The notes under the pieces: generated by a model
Databases searched by the model: none
What the model saw: the letters and a program-made list of their open reading frames with translations, nothing else
What the model was told of the DNA's origin: nothing
Assembly: GCF_011682235.2 (NCBI RefSeq)
Contig: NZ_CP076718.1
Location: forward strand, 1,424,827-1,488,826
Direction: 5' to 3'
DNA: 64,000 nucleotides
From: Rhodocaloribacter litoris
GTDB lineage: Bacteria; Bacteroidota; Rhodothermia; Rhodothermales; ISCAR-4553
Shown here: positions 8,728 to 21,579 of the stretch, piece after piece
Layout: the number at the start of each line of letters is the position of its first letter
Position numbering within the stretch: the first letter of the stretch is position 1
Position numbers and translations under genes: made by a program

Positions 8728-10527
8728 CGATAACGCCGCAATCTCCTGTTCGAGCAGTTGCTTGCGGTAGAGGCCGGCGTAGAAGCCGTCCCGTTCGAGC
8801 AGCTCGGCGTGCGTGCCGCGCTCGACCACGCGCCCGTCTTCCAGCACGAGGATGAGGTCGGCGTCCTGCACGGCTGAGATCCGATGGCTGACGATCACGA
8901 TGGTACGGCGGCCGTAGTGGCGGCGCAGGTGTCCCAGGATGTTACGCTCGGTGTTCACGTCTACGGCCGAGAGGGCATCGTCGAGGATGAGCAGGCGCGG
9001 ATCGCGGACGAGGGCACGGGCAATGGACGTCCGCTGCTTCTGCCCCCCGGAAAGGGTGATGCCGCGCTCGCCCACGAACGTCTCGAAGCCCTTCGGGAAG
9101 TCGCGCACGTTCTCGAGCAGTTCGGCTTCGCGGGCCGCCTCCTCGATGGCCTCGGCCGGGGCGTCCATGTTGCCGAAGGCGATGTTGCCGGCCACCGTGT
9201 CGCTGAAGAGGAAGACCTCCTGTGGCACGTAGCCGATGTGCCGCCGCAACACCTCCAGCGGGATCGTCCGCACGTCGTGCCCGTCGATCTCGACGTACCC
9301 CTCGGTGGGATCGAGCAGGCGCGGGATCAGCTCGACCAGCGTGCTCTTGCCCGACCCCGTCCGCCCGACGACGGCCAGCGTGGCCCCCGCCGGCACCTCG
9401 AAGTCCACGTTCCGGAGCACCCAGGGACCGTCCGGTGTGTAGCGAAACGAGACGTTCCGGAAGGCGAGCGCCCCCTCGATGGATGTGATGCGAGGGTCCG
9501 TGCGCTCGTCGTCGGCCACCTCCGGGAGGGTGTCGAAGATGCGGTTGAGCCGGCTCATCGACGCCGAAGCCCGCTGCACCATCGTCGTCACGAACCCCAC
9601 CGAGGCGACGGGCCAGGTCATCAGCGCCACGTAGATGATGTACTCGGCAATGTTGCCCAGGGTGATGGCCCCGTCGACGACCAGCCGCCCGCCGGTCCAC
9701 ACGACGATGATGGTCGAAAGGCCGACGAGGATGAGAAAGACCGGCTCCCAGGCGGCCTCGACCCGGGTCAGGTCGAGCGTGCGGGCGCGGTAGCGGGCAC
9801 TCTCCTCCTCGAAGGCCCGGGCCTCGTCTTCCTCACGCGTGTACGCCTTGAGCACCCGGATGCCGGAGAGGGCCTCCTGCACCCGGCTCGTGAGCACGGA
9901 ATACTGCTGCTGCAGGGCGTCGCTGCGGCTGTGCACCATGCGGGCCACCAGAAAGACCGAAAGCGCCAGGAAGGGCATCGGGATGAGGGCAAAGAGCGTC
10001 AGGCGCGGCGAGATAATGAACATGGTGGTCATGGCCATCACCACCACCACGACAGCCCGCGTCACGTACATGATCGCCGGACCGATGTACCGGCGGACCT
10101 GCTCGATGTCGCTCGTGGCCCGGGTGATGAGGTCGCCCGTCGGATGACGCAGGTAAAAGCCGAAGGAGAGCGCCTGCAAATGCGCGTAGAGCTTGTTCCG
10201 CAGGTCGTACTCGATATGACGCGACGCCACGACGATGGTCTGCCGCATCAGAAACGAGAAAACGCCGCTGCACAGGCTCAGCAGCACGATCAGCACGCCG
10301 AAGAGCAGCAGGATCGCGAAGAAGACGGCATACAGATACCCCTGCACGGGTGAACCCCCGTAGACGTTGTAGAGGGCCACCATACGTGGGATGCCGTCGA
10401 CCGCCTGCCGGACGACGATGGGCACGACGATGGCGAAAGCCGCCGAGGCCATCGCACAGAGCAGGCCCGGGATGAAAAGATGCCGGTACTTCCAGTAGTA
10501 GTGATTGAGGCGAGCGAGCGGCCGCAT
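8725..10527 (-). CDS. ABC exporter half-transporter with degenerate catalytic site (BmrC/TM287-like subunit)
   Basis: About 600 residues from the ATG at 10527 (the frame is open to 10650, but the family starts near LNHYYWKYRHLFIPG). Six membrane helices precede a nucleotide-binding domain with Walker A GRTGSGKST (near 386), signature LSGGQKQR (near 491) and Walker B LLILDDALS (near 511), where Asp replaces the catalytic Glu. That loss, with an intact signature, marks the degenerate-site partner of a heterodimeric exporter; the complementary subunit is at 5575. The last codons lie in the 16-bp direct repeat of the intergenic element. Drug or lipid export at the inner membrane is inferred. Confidence 0.85.
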   Translation of the reverse strand: MRPLARLNHYYWKYRHLFIPGLLCAMASAAFAIVVPIVVRQAVDGIPRMVALYNVYGGSPVQGYLYAVFFAILLLFGVLIVLLSLCSGVFSFLMRQTIVVASRHIEYDLRNKLYAHLQALSFGFYLRHPTGDLITRATSDIEQVRRYIGPAIMYVTRAVVVVVMAMTTMFIISPRLTLFALIPMPFLALSVFLVARMVHSRSDALQQQYSVLTSRVQEALSGIRVLKAYTREEDEARAFEEESARYRARTLDLTRVEAAWEPVFLILVGLSTIIVVWTGGRLVVDGAITLGNIAEYIIYVALMTWPVASVGFVTTMVQRASASMSRLNRIFDTLPEVADDERTDPRITSIEGALAFRNVSFRYTPDGPWVLRNVDFEVPAGATLAVVGRTGSGKSTLVELIPRLLDPTEGYVEIDGHDVRTIPLEVLRRHIGYVPQEVFLFSDTVAGNIAFGNMDAPAEAIEEAAREAELLENVRDFPKGFETFVGERGITLSGGQKQRTSIARALVRDPRLLILDDALSAVDVNTERNILGHLRRHYGRRTIVIVSHRISAVQDADLILVLEDGRVVERGTHAELLERDGFYAGLYRKQLLEQEIAALS

Positions 10528-10651
10528 GCAGGGGCGGAACAGGGTTGGACAGATGGCACCACGCAAACGCGACAGGCACGGGGCGGATCCGGTCCGCGCC
10601 GATTTCACGGCATCGTCGCCCGTAGGGGGATACGAAGCCCGCCACTGCACC

Positions 10652-11752
10652 TCACGGGGCCGGCAGCCCGAGCTTGACGGCGAAGGCGCTGACCACCTGC
10701 CAGTTGCGGGTCAGGGCGTCGTAGGCCACCCCACCGCCGAACTCGATCCAGGCCCCGCCCATCAGCCGGGCCTCGCCGCCCCCGTTGAAAAGCACCTCCT
10801 CCACATGGTCCTGCGCTCCGCCCTGGCGCGTCTCGGCCTGCACCTCCAGGAACACCTTGTAGGCGTTCACCCCGGCGTAGAAGCGGGTGGACAGCGTGGC
10901 GGCCACCACGTCCAGGCCGCCTTCGATCGGGTCTCGGGTGAGGCCGCCCCGCCCGCCCACGAGCCATTGGCCCCAGCTCCCCAGCCCCCGGGCATAGGTG
11001 AGCCACACGGCGGCTTCGTCGGTCCGCAGGTTCTTCGCCAGCGAGTCCGGGGAAGCCAGGCGCACGGCCACGGCCACGTCCAGGGCCTCCCGGTTCCACC
11101 GACGGTCCGCCTGCGCCGCCAGCACGGCACGCACCTGCTCGTTCAGGGCCTTCACCTGCGCCACCTGGTCCGCCGAGAGCACGGTAAGCGGCACCACCCC
11201 CGGCTGGTCGTCCTCTCCGGGCGGCCCGATGGCGGCGGCATAGATGGCATTGATCTGTGTGGTGAGGGCAGTGACCCGCTGGATGAGGTCATCGTCCGTC
11301 CGGGGATCCGCCTCATCGATCAGGCTGGCGCGCACCCCGAAGGCCATCGCCGAGGGGCCGGCCTCCCCCTCCCCGCGCCGCGTGGCGGCCGAGAGGCGCA
11401 GGCGGTACAGCCAGGGCCGTGCCCGGTAGGCCGAGAGGGTCAGATCCTTCCCCCCCACGAGCATGCCCGGGGAGAACTCCACGGCAAAAACCTCCGGGAC
11501 GGTGACCCCCCCGCCCGCCCCCGTCAGGTCGGCCACGGAGCTGGTGAGCTGGCGCACGGTGGTGGGCCGGAGGATGGCACTCGGATCCACGGCCACCAGG
11601 TTGAACGCCGGCGCATCGGGCACGGAGAAGTCGAGCTGGTACAGTGCGGCGGCGTTCGGATCGGGCTGCTCGCTCAGAGAGAAGAGCTGGGCCGGGGCCG
11701 GCCGGGGGCCTACGAGCAGGGCCGCCACCGCAAGGAGAAGCAGGCGGATCAT
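10652..11752 (-). CDS. Secreted protein of unknown function (envelope candidate)
   Basis: 366 residues with a signal peptide (MIRLLLLAVAALLVGPRPAPAQ). I do not recognise the family. The mature part is rich in Ala, Leu, Val and Gly; its C-terminal third has alternating segments with many Gly and aromatics (for example GLGSWGQWLVGGRGGLTRDP) and ends in LGLPAP, which could be beta-strands of an outer-membrane barrel. The start is chosen because it begins the signal peptide and overlaps the upstream stop in an ATGA arrangement, implying translational coupling with the 142-residue gene. The ABC gene follows 124 bp downstream. Confidence 0.65.
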   Translation of the reverse strand: MIRLLLLAVAALLVGPRPAPAQLFSLSEQPDPNAAALYQLDFSVPDAPAFNLVAVDPSAILRPTTVRQLTSSVADLTGAGGGVTVPEVFAVEFSPGMLVGGKDLTLSAYRARPWLYRLRLSAATRRGEGEAGPSAMAFGVRASLIDEADPRTDDDLIQRVTALTTQINAIYAAAIGPPGEDDQPGVVPLTVLSADQVAQVKALNEQVRAVLAAQADRRWNREALDVAVAVRLASPDSLAKNLRTDEAAVWLTYARGLGSWGQWLVGGRGGLTRDPIEGGLDVVAATLSTRFYAGVNAYKVFLEVQAETRQGGAQDHVEEVLFNGGGEARLMGGAWIEFGGGVAYDALTRNWQVVSAFAVKLGLPAP

Positions 11753-12177
11753 GCGGGCACCTCCGGGTCTTCGGCGTCGGCCCGTACGAGCCGGGCGAAC
11801 AGGTTGAGCGTGACGGTAGGTTCGGTGGTGGTGCCACCTTCCGGATCGGCGGGCACCGACACCTCCCCCAGGACCCGGCCGTCCTGCAGGATCCGCAGCG
11901 TCCCACGGTACCGGCGCTCCGGCGGCAGGGGGGCCAGCGTCACGATGGCCTGCACGATCCGCCGGTGGTTGCGCGCGCTGGGCGTAGGGAGGGCGTAGGC
12001 GTCGTCGTCGGCGTTGATGAAATTGCCGTGCCGGCGCATCACCAGCACGTTCTGGCCGCGTAACACGGCCGTATCGGCCTCCCACAGGCGGAACTCATAG
12101 GAGCCCGGCTGGGCAAAGCCGGAGAGCACCTCGGCAAAGAGCACCCCGCCGTCCGGATCGAAAGGGATATGGTCCAT
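11749..12177 (-). CDS. Unknown 142-residue protein, translationally coupled to the secreted protein
   Basis: 142 residues, no signal peptide and no membrane helix. The sequence alternates short predicted strands (GSYEFRLWEAD, RRIVQAIVTLAPL, YRGTLRILQDGRVLGEVSVP), suggesting a small all-beta fold. No family is recognised. Its TGA overlaps the ATG of the next gene by 4 bp, so the two are made together; one may be cytosolic and the other exported. A Nudix gene lies 49 bp upstream in the same orientation and may share the transcript. Confidence 0.6.
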   Translation of the reverse strand: MDHIPFDPDGGVLFAEVLSGFAQPGSYEFRLWEADTAVLRGQNVLVMRRHGNFINADDDAYALPTPSARNHRRIVQAIVTLAPLPPERRYRGTLRILQDGRVLGEVSVPADPEGGTTTEPTVTLNLFARLVRADAEDPEVPA

Positions 12178-12226
12178 GGTTCGGGTGGATCTGCAGGTTC
12201 CGGGGCCGGCGATGGACCCTGGCAGG

Positions 12227-12736
12227 TCACGGCACGCGCCGCCCGGACGTCCCCACCGTGCGGAGGGCTTCGTCCGGAATTTCCAGTTCGGGGGCGACCC
12301 CTTCGCGGAGGAGCCGGCCGGCGAGCAGAAGGAGCCGGCGCTGTTCGGGCCAGGCCAGCAGCGACGCCGCTTTCACCGCCGGCAGCCACCGGAATGCCGC
12401 GTGCTCTCCGTCCAGCACCGGGTCTGCCGCGATCTCGGCGGCGAAGGCCGGGATGAGGTTCACCCGGTCGTGACGCCATTCGTAGAACGCATTCATCGAA
12501 GGCAGGCACCAGAGGCGACGCGGCCACTGCCCGGTTTCTTCGAGCAGCTCGCGCACGGCGGCCTGCCAGGCCGTCTCACCCGGCGCGATCTTTCCCCCCA
12601 CCATCCGCCACTGCCCGCCATAGATCCGCCCGGCGGATCGCCGGAGGACGAGAAACACCGGTTCCGGGTTCTTTCCGAGCCGGTACGGGTACACATCCAC
12701 GACGCGCGAAACGATTTCTGGCATGGTTTTGAGCAT
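12227..12736 (-). CDS. Nudix hydrolase
   Basis: About 169 residues. The Nudix box is complete: GGKIAPGE followed by [15 protein letters not shown] (G-x5-E-x7-R-E-L-x-E-E-x-G), which binds Mg2+ and positions water for pyrophosphate hydrolysis. The N-terminal [21 protein letters not shown] and the later [14 protein letters not shown] recall NUDIX enzymes acting on dihydroneopterin triphosphate or nucleotides, but the substrate cannot be fixed from sequence. Possible starts are GTG 12763, ATG 12736 and ATG 12724; none has a good Shine-Dalgarno, and 12736 is a compromise. It faces away from the PP2C gene at 12857. Confidence 0.82.
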   Translation of the reverse strand: MLKTMPEIVSRVVDVYPYRLGKNPEPVFLVLRRSAGRIYGGQWRMVGGKIAPGETAWQAAVRELLEETGQWPRRLWCLPSMNAFYEWRHDRVNLIPAFAAEIAADPVLDGEHAAFRWLPAVKAASLLAWPEQRRLLLLAGRLLREGVAPELEIPDEALRTVGTSGRRVP

Positions 12737-12856
12737 GCGGTGCAACCCGTGCCGGCGGCTCACCCCGAAAATGGAGAGGCGCCACGGGGTGTCAAGTTAT
12801 GAAAAAATCGATACATTGACCGGGACTACCTTCCCCTCTTTACCTGGTGCCGGACC

Positions 12857-14167
12857 ATGGACGACGCCGATCCGAACGGGGCACGGTTGAAAGCCCTCCA
12901 GCACGAGAACGCCCGGCTCCGGCGGGCTGTCGAGGAGCTGTCGCTGCTGAACGACCTGGCCCGTGAGATCGGCAGTGCGCACGGCATCCAGGCCATCATG
13001 CACACGATCATCCGGCGCTCGTTGAAGGCGGTGCGGGCCGAGCAGGGCGTCATCACGCTCGTCGGGGCCGAGACGGACGACCCCAGCCGCACCCTCATCC
13101 GCACGTCCGCCTCTTCGGGCGAGCACCCTTCCTACCGGGCCGAGGGCCAGTTGCTCGGGTGGATGCACCTGCATCGCAAACCCCTGCTGATCAACGACCC
13201 GGCCGGCGACCCGCGGTTCCGGGGCACGGCCTGGCCGCCCGGCATCCGGTCGATCCTCTGCGTGCCGTTGCTGGCCCAGTCCCACCTCGTCGGCGTGCTC
13301 ACGGTCTACAACAAGAAGGGCGGGGCCCGCTTCGACGCCGAGGACCAGCGGCTGCTGACCATCCTGGCCGCCCAGTCCGCCCAGATCATCGAGAACGCCC
13401 GCCTCTATGAAGAGGAGCAGCACCTCCAGCGGCTGCGCGAGGAATACCGCCTCGCCCACGAGATCCAGCAGTACCTGCTCCCGGACGAACCGCCGGAGTT
13501 GCCCGGCTACGACCTCGCCGGGCTGACGCGCCCGGCCACCGAGGTCGGCGGCGACTACTACGACACCATTCCCATGGACGCGCACCGCGTGGCCCTCTGC
13601 GTCGCCGACGTCTCGGGCAAGGGCCTGCCGGCCGCCATGCTGATGGCCAACGTGCAGGCCACGTTGCGCTCACAGAGCCTCCAGCGCCGGGCCCCGCCCC
13701 GCGAGATCATCCGGAACGCCAACCGGCTCCTGTGCCGCAGCATCCGGAAGGGCACCTTCGTGACGCTCTTCTTCGCCGTGCTCGACCTCCGCACGCACCG
13801 CCTCACCTACGTCAACGCCGGCCACAACCGCCCCCTGCTCCGCACCGCCGGCGGGCGCCTGACCGAACTCGGCACCGGGGGCATCGTGCTCGGCTTCATG
13901 CCCGAGTTCGACTTCGAGGAAGACACCATCCCTTTCGGTCCCGGCGACACGCTCCTGGCCTACTCGGACGGCATCACCGAGGCCATGAATGCGGACCGGG
14001 AACCCTTCGAGACGGAAGCCCTGGCCGCGCTCCTGCACCGCCACGCCGGCGAACCCGCCCGGTGCCAGATCGAACAGTACCTCGCCGCCGCCGACCATCA
14101 CGCCGGGCATGCCGCCCAGTCCGACGACATGACCCTGCTCGTCCTCCGCCGCCGGCCCCATACATGA
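12857..14167 (+). CDS. GAF-domain PP2C-type serine phosphatase (SpoIIE/RsbU-like)
   Basis: 436 residues: a short coiled coil (about 7-30), a GAF domain (about 35-185, with ILCVPLLAQSHLVGVLTVYNKKGG), a linker helix (REEYRLAHEIQQYLLP) and a PP2C SpoIIE domain with metal-binding motifs EVGGDYYD, DVSGKG, SDGITEA and QSDDMTLLVL. Such proteins dephosphorylate STAS-domain antagonists in partner-switching pathways controlling sigma factors or other effectors. A STAS protein follows 99 bp downstream, a likely substrate. No anti-sigma kinase is in the window. The GAF domain probably senses a small ligand or redox state. Confidence 0.9.
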   Translation: MDDADPNGARLKALQHENARLRRAVEELSLLNDLAREIGSAHGIQAIMHTIIRRSLKAVRAEQGVITLVGAETDDPSRTLIRTSASSGEHPSYRAEGQLLGWMHLHRKPLLINDPAGDPRFRGTAWPPGIRSILCVPLLAQSHLVGVLTVYNKKGGARFDAEDQRLLTILAAQSAQIIENARLYEEEQHLQRLREEYRLAHEIQQYLLPDEPPELPGYDLAGLTRPATEVGGDYYDTIPMDAHRVALCVADVSGKGLPAAMLMANVQATLRSQSLQRRAPPREIIRNANRLLCRSIRKGTFVTLFFAVLDLRTHRLTYVNAGHNRPLLRTAGGRLTELGTGGIVLGFMPEFDFEEDTIPFGPGDTLLAYSDGITEAMNADREPFETEALAALLHRHAGEPARCQIEQYLAAADHHAGHAAQSDDMTLLVLRRRPHT

Positions 14168-14266
14168 ACCCGAACGCACTTTCCCGTTACGGTGTCTTGA
14201 CTCCGGCCCGTCTTTCCCGTACCGTACAAAAGTTTGATTTTCCGAAACCTGACTTACGGGGCTCCC

Positions 14267-14635
14267 ATGTCCTTCTCCATCGATGAATCCTATCACGCCG
14301 TCGTGATCCACATCAAAGGTAAGTTCCTCGGCGCGCTCGAAGAGACCGCTTTCCGCCAGGCGATCGACGACTTGAAGAAAAAGGGCAAGACCCGCCTGGT
14401 CATCGACCTCTCCAGGGCCGACCTGCTCGACTCGACGGCCATCGGGTTGCTCATCGGAACCCTGACCACCATGCGACGGGCCGGCGGCGACGTCCGCCTG
14501 GCCGGCCTCCAGAACCGGGTCAAGAACCTATTCCTCATGACGCGCCTCCTCGGCCCGGTCTTCGACGACTACGAGACGGTCGAAGATGCCCTGCGAAGCT
14601 TCGAGAGACAACCGGAGGCGCCGGCCGAGACCTGA
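14267..14635 (+). CDS. STAS-domain anti-sigma-factor antagonist
   Basis: 122 residues from the ATG at 14267; an upstream in-frame start would add 11 unlikely residues. The fold is a single STAS domain with the phosphorylation site in LLDSTAIGLLIG (Ser56, followed by Thr57), equivalent to the SpoIIAA/RsbV Ser. The unphosphorylated form would bind a serine kinase/anti-sigma factor; phosphorylation by that kinase and dephosphorylation by the PP2C encoded upstream would switch it. The partner kinase is not here, so the downstream target is unknown. The gene is convergent with the GNAT gene, only 5 bp apart. Confidence 0.88.
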   Translation: MSFSIDESYHAVVIHIKGKFLGALEETAFRQAIDDLKKKGKTRLVIDLSRADLLDSTAIGLLIGTLTTMRRAGGDVRLAGLQNRVKNLFLMTRLLGPVFDDYETVEDALRSFERQPEAPAET

Positions 14636-14640
14636 GGCGT

Positions 14641-15258
14641 TCAGGCTTCCCCGTCCCGGTCCTCCCCCGGATTCTCCGGCAGCTTCGGTGCATTCGGGTC
14701 GAAGAGCATCCCGGTGCACAGGCAGTACTGCCGCTTCGTCCGCGTCAGGATGTCGTAATTGGGACAGCTCTGGCAGCCCTGCCAGAAGACCTCGTCCTGG
14801 GTCAACTCCGAGAAGGTGACGGGGCGGTAGCCCAGTTCCGTGTTGATCTTCATGACGGCCAGGCTCGTGGTGATGCCGAAGAGCTTGGCCTCGGGATACT
14901 TTTTCCGGGAGAGCTGGAAGGCCCGCCGTTTGATGCGCTTGGCCAGGCCCATCTTGCGGAATGCCGGGGCCACGATGAGGCCGGAGTTGGCCACGTACTT
15001 GCCGTGCTCCCACGTCTCGATGTAGCAGAAGCCGGCCAGTTCCTCCCCGCACAGGGCGATGATGGCCTTCCCCTCTTCCATCTTGGCCCGGATGTATTCC
15101 GGTGCGCGCTTGGCGATGCCGGTGCCCCGCACCCGGGCGGCTTCCTCGATGAGCTGCGAGATGGCCTCGGCGTAACGAAAGTCCTGCGGGCCGGCCTCGC
15201 GCACGACAATGTCCAGGGTCTTCGGGGAAGAAGCGGCGGTCTCCGTCTCGGGCGTCAT
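14641..15258 (-). CDS. GNAT N-acetyltransferase of the Bacteroidota arginine-cluster type, with C-terminal Cys motif
   Basis: 205 residues. The GNAT core has the acetyl-CoA loop PAFRKMGLAKRIKRRA (98-113) and strand motifs YIETWEHGKYVANSGLIV. After the core come Cys162, Cys165, Cys179 and Cys181 (CQSC and CLC), possibly a small zinc site. From memory this whole layout, including GTGIAKRAPEYI and NYDILT, matches the acetyltransferase commonly found beside argG in Bacteroidota, thought to supply N-acetylglutamate. No arginine genes are in the window, so the substrate assignment is inference. The GNAT fold itself is confident. Confidence 0.75.
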   Translation of the reverse strand: MTPETETAASSPKTLDIVVREAGPQDFRYAEAISQLIEEAARVRGTGIAKRAPEYIRAKMEEGKAIIALCGEELAGFCYIETWEHGKYVANSGLIVAPAFRKMGLAKRIKRRAFQLSRKKYPEAKLFGITTSLAVMKINTELGYRPVTFSELTQDEVFWQGCQSCPNYDILTRTKRQYCLCTGMLFDPNAPKLPENPGEDRDGEA

Positions 15259-15411
15259 GGAATCGGGGTGGTGGAGGGTGGTAGGAGCACGGGTACGTGA
15301 TGCGCTTCAACACGGAAGCCGGAAGGGCGGTTTCGAACCGGAAGCGCTTCTGAAAAAAAAGGAGGGGCGGGGTGGTTTCGGGTTCCCCGCTTCCGGTGCG
15401 TCTCCGCCGCC

Positions 15412-19440
<4,029 letters not shown>

Positions 19441-19791
19441 GGTTTCGTCTCCGTTGCAGACCAGACGACCGCCCCGTTGCGCTGCGCAACACGAAGGGGA
19501 AGCCAGGCCGCGGACCTGACAAAATACATACCCCTCTTGCGCTTCCCTCCTCCGGGCAACGGGCCCGTCCCCGCCCCCACGATGCGACGGCCCGCCTGAA
19601 GCCCCGAAAACGCGGTTTTACGCGCCGTATCCCACACCTTGCATGCAGCGCCGTCGGTGCTCGCCCCCTTCCCGGGCACCGTGTTATATTGTTTTTCTAC
19701 GCGAAAAAAAGACCGGAAAATTTTACCGGAACAACGGGGAACGGGCCACTGGCGCCCCTGCTCCGAAGACGACACAACCCCCACGATTTCA
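19441..19791. promoter_or_regulatory. Divergent intergenic region between hybrid kinase and serine hydrolase
   Basis: 351 bp without a credible gene; it must hold both promoters. GTTGCGC-T-GCGCAAC (19476-19490) is a perfect 15-base palindrome about 40 bp upstream of the kinase start and could be an operator. On the minus strand TATTTTG near 19527 loosely resembles a Bacteroidota -7 element, but no matching -33 element is clear. Confidence 0.35.
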
Positions 19792-20934
19792 ATGACCCGG
19801 ACAACCCTTTCTCCCGAGGCCGGGACCCTGCCGCCCGGCTTTGCGGCAGCCTGGCGGCAGCTTGCCGGCGAGCACGCCCGGGCACTCCGTGCCGCCGGGA
19901 TCGTAGGCGGCGGCCTTGCACTGGTGCGAGGAGAAACGATCCTGGCCGCGACGCACTACGGCCTGGCCGACCGCGCCACCCGCCGCCCGACGGACCTCCA
20001 CACGATCTACCACTGGGCTTCCGTCACCAAGACGTTCACCGGCATGGCCGTCATGCAACTCCGGGACCGCGGGCGGCTGCACCTCGACGACCCCGTCGTC
20101 CGCTATCTCCCCGAACTCCGCGCCGTGCACGACCCCTTCGGCAGCCTGGAAACCGTCACGCTGCGGCACCTCATGACCCACAGCGCCGGCTTCCGCGGCC
20201 CCACCTGGCCCTGGGGCGGCGACCAGCCCTGGCACCCGCATGAACCGGCCACGTGGTCCCAGCTCGTAGCCATGTTTCCCTACACCACGCTGCACTTCGC
20301 CCCGGGCACGAAAACATCCTACTCCAACCTCGGGATTGTCTTCCTCGGCCGCATCATCGAAATCCTGACGGGCGACGACTACGAAGTGTACATCGACAAA
20401 AACCTCCTCAGGCCGCTGGGCATGTACGCGAGCTACTTCGACCACACGCCCTACCACCTGCTTCCCCACCGCTCGAACAACTACGAATACATCGACGGCA
20501 CTCTCCGCGAAAACGGGCTCGACTTCGACACGGGCATCACGGTTTCCAACGGCGGGCTGAACGCGTCGCTGGCGGACATGGCCCGGTACGTGGGGTTCCT
20601 CCTGGGGGCCACCGCACGGCAGGACGTCTACGAGGGGGTGCTCCGGCGAAGCTCTCTCGAAGAGATGTGGCGGCCCCACTACGAACACGGCCGGTTCGGC
20701 CCGTACCGCGAGTCCGTGGGGCTCACCTTCTTCCTCATGGAAAAGGAGGGGATGCGGGTGATCGGGCACACCGGCGACCAGAAGGGGTTCCGCGCCCTGC
20801 TCTACGTGGACCCGGCCCGGCAGGTGGGCGTCCTGGGCACGTTCAACACGGAGACGCCGCGCACCAAAGCCGTGCTGTTCGCGCTGCGGGAAGCCCTCTT
20901 CGACCGCATCCTGCCGCTGTTCGAGCCCGGTTGA
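19792..20934 (+). CDS. Serine hydrolase of the beta-lactamase/class C (EstB-like) family
   Basis: About 380 residues from the ATG at 19792; the open frame upstream has no domain support. The three penicillin-binding motifs are present: Ser77-Val-Thr-Lys80, Tyr177-Ser-Asn and a late GHTG. Family members are D-peptidases, esterases or beta-lactamases. There is no signal peptide or lipobox, so a cytoplasmic esterase or peptidase is more likely than a periplasmic beta-lactamase. A central segment (PYHLLPHRSNNYEYIDG) is typical of the esterase-like branch. It stands alone and converges with the small membrane protein, 7 bp apart. Confidence 0.85.
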   Translation: MTRTTLSPEAGTLPPGFAAAWRQLAGEHARALRAAGIVGGGLALVRGETILAATHYGLADRATRRPTDLHTIYHWASVTKTFTGMAVMQLRDRGRLHLDDPVVRYLPELRAVHDPFGSLETVTLRHLMTHSAGFRGPTWPWGGDQPWHPHEPATWSQLVAMFPYTTLHFAPGTKTSYSNLGIVFLGRIIEILTGDDYEVYIDKNLLRPLGMYASYFDHTPYHLLPHRSNNYEYIDGTLRENGLDFDTGITVSNGGLNASLADMARYVGFLLGATARQDVYEGVLRRSSLEEMWRPHYEHGRFGPYRESVGLTFFLMEKEGMRVIGHTGDQKGFRALLYVDPARQVGVLGTFNTETPRTKAVLFALREALFDRILPLFEPG

Positions 20935-20941
20935 CGCCGTT

Positions 20942-21532
20942 TCAGGCGACCCGCATCGTCTCGCCGGCCGGCACGCGTACCCGCACCGCCAGGTGATCTC
21001 GCAGGTGCAGGGTGTCGGCGGGCCGCAACCCCAGCACCACGGGTCCTTCGGCCGTCCGGATCAGCAGCAGCGGGTCCTCGAGGCGGTTGACGAAGGCCCG
21101 CGTGGCCGCATAGCGCCGCTCGTGCCGGTGAAAACGCAGGGCGGAGATCGTCTCGACGCCCCGGATCTCCGCGTAGGCGAGGCGGCAGACCTCGCCGCCC
21201 TGCTCGACGCACAGCCCGCCGGCCCCGGCGGTGATCCGGATGGCAGGCCGAAAGCCCAGCACACAGGTACCCAGGCACACGAGCAGCAGCCCCGGCTGCG
21301 CAAGCCAGAAGATCGTGCCGGCCGTGCCGCCGGCCCGGATCGTCTCATGCAGCAGGGCCCAGGCCAGGTACTGAGCCAGGATCAACGCAAGCAACACCCC
21401 CGCAAGCCCGACGATAAAGCACGCCTCGGCACGGCGCGCATCGCGCACCCTGCGGCGAATCGCGCACCCCAGCAGCGATCGGGTGGGGTCAAACCGGCGT
21501 GGAACGACGTACGACAGTGACAAGGCAGGCAA
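20942..21532 (-). CDS. Small membrane protein with PH-like cytoplasmic region
   Basis: Up to 196 residues. Two hydrophobic helices (about 38-60 and 73-95) are followed by a beta-rich region with ITAGAGGLCVEQ, YAEIRGVETISALRFHRHERRY and LEDPLLLIRTAEGPVVLGLRP, a layout like bacterial PH-domain membrane proteins. The frame begins with TTG at 21532; a GTG at 21448 is an alternative start just before the first helix. It lies 47 bp after the AI-2E-family permease at the end of the Mla-type cluster and may be co-transcribed. Function unknown. Confidence 0.6.
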   Translation of the reverse strand: MPALSLSYVVPRRFDPTRSLLGCAIRRRVRDARRAEACFIVGLAGVLLALILAQYLAWALLHETIRAGGTAGTIFWLAQPGLLLVCLGTCVLGFRPAIRITAGAGGLCVEQGGEVCRLAYAEIRGVETISALRFHRHERRYAATRAFVNRLEDPLLLIRTAEGPVVLGLRPADTLHLRDHLAVRVRVPAGETMRVA

Positions 21533-21579
21533 AAGATGGTGGCGGAACGTTTCGCCGGCGGGCCGTGCATCGCCGCGGT

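Noticed and set aside
19792-20934. Serine hydrolase as an antibiotic-resistance beta-lactamase
   Set aside because: No signal peptide, and the sequence fits the esterase/peptidase branch better.
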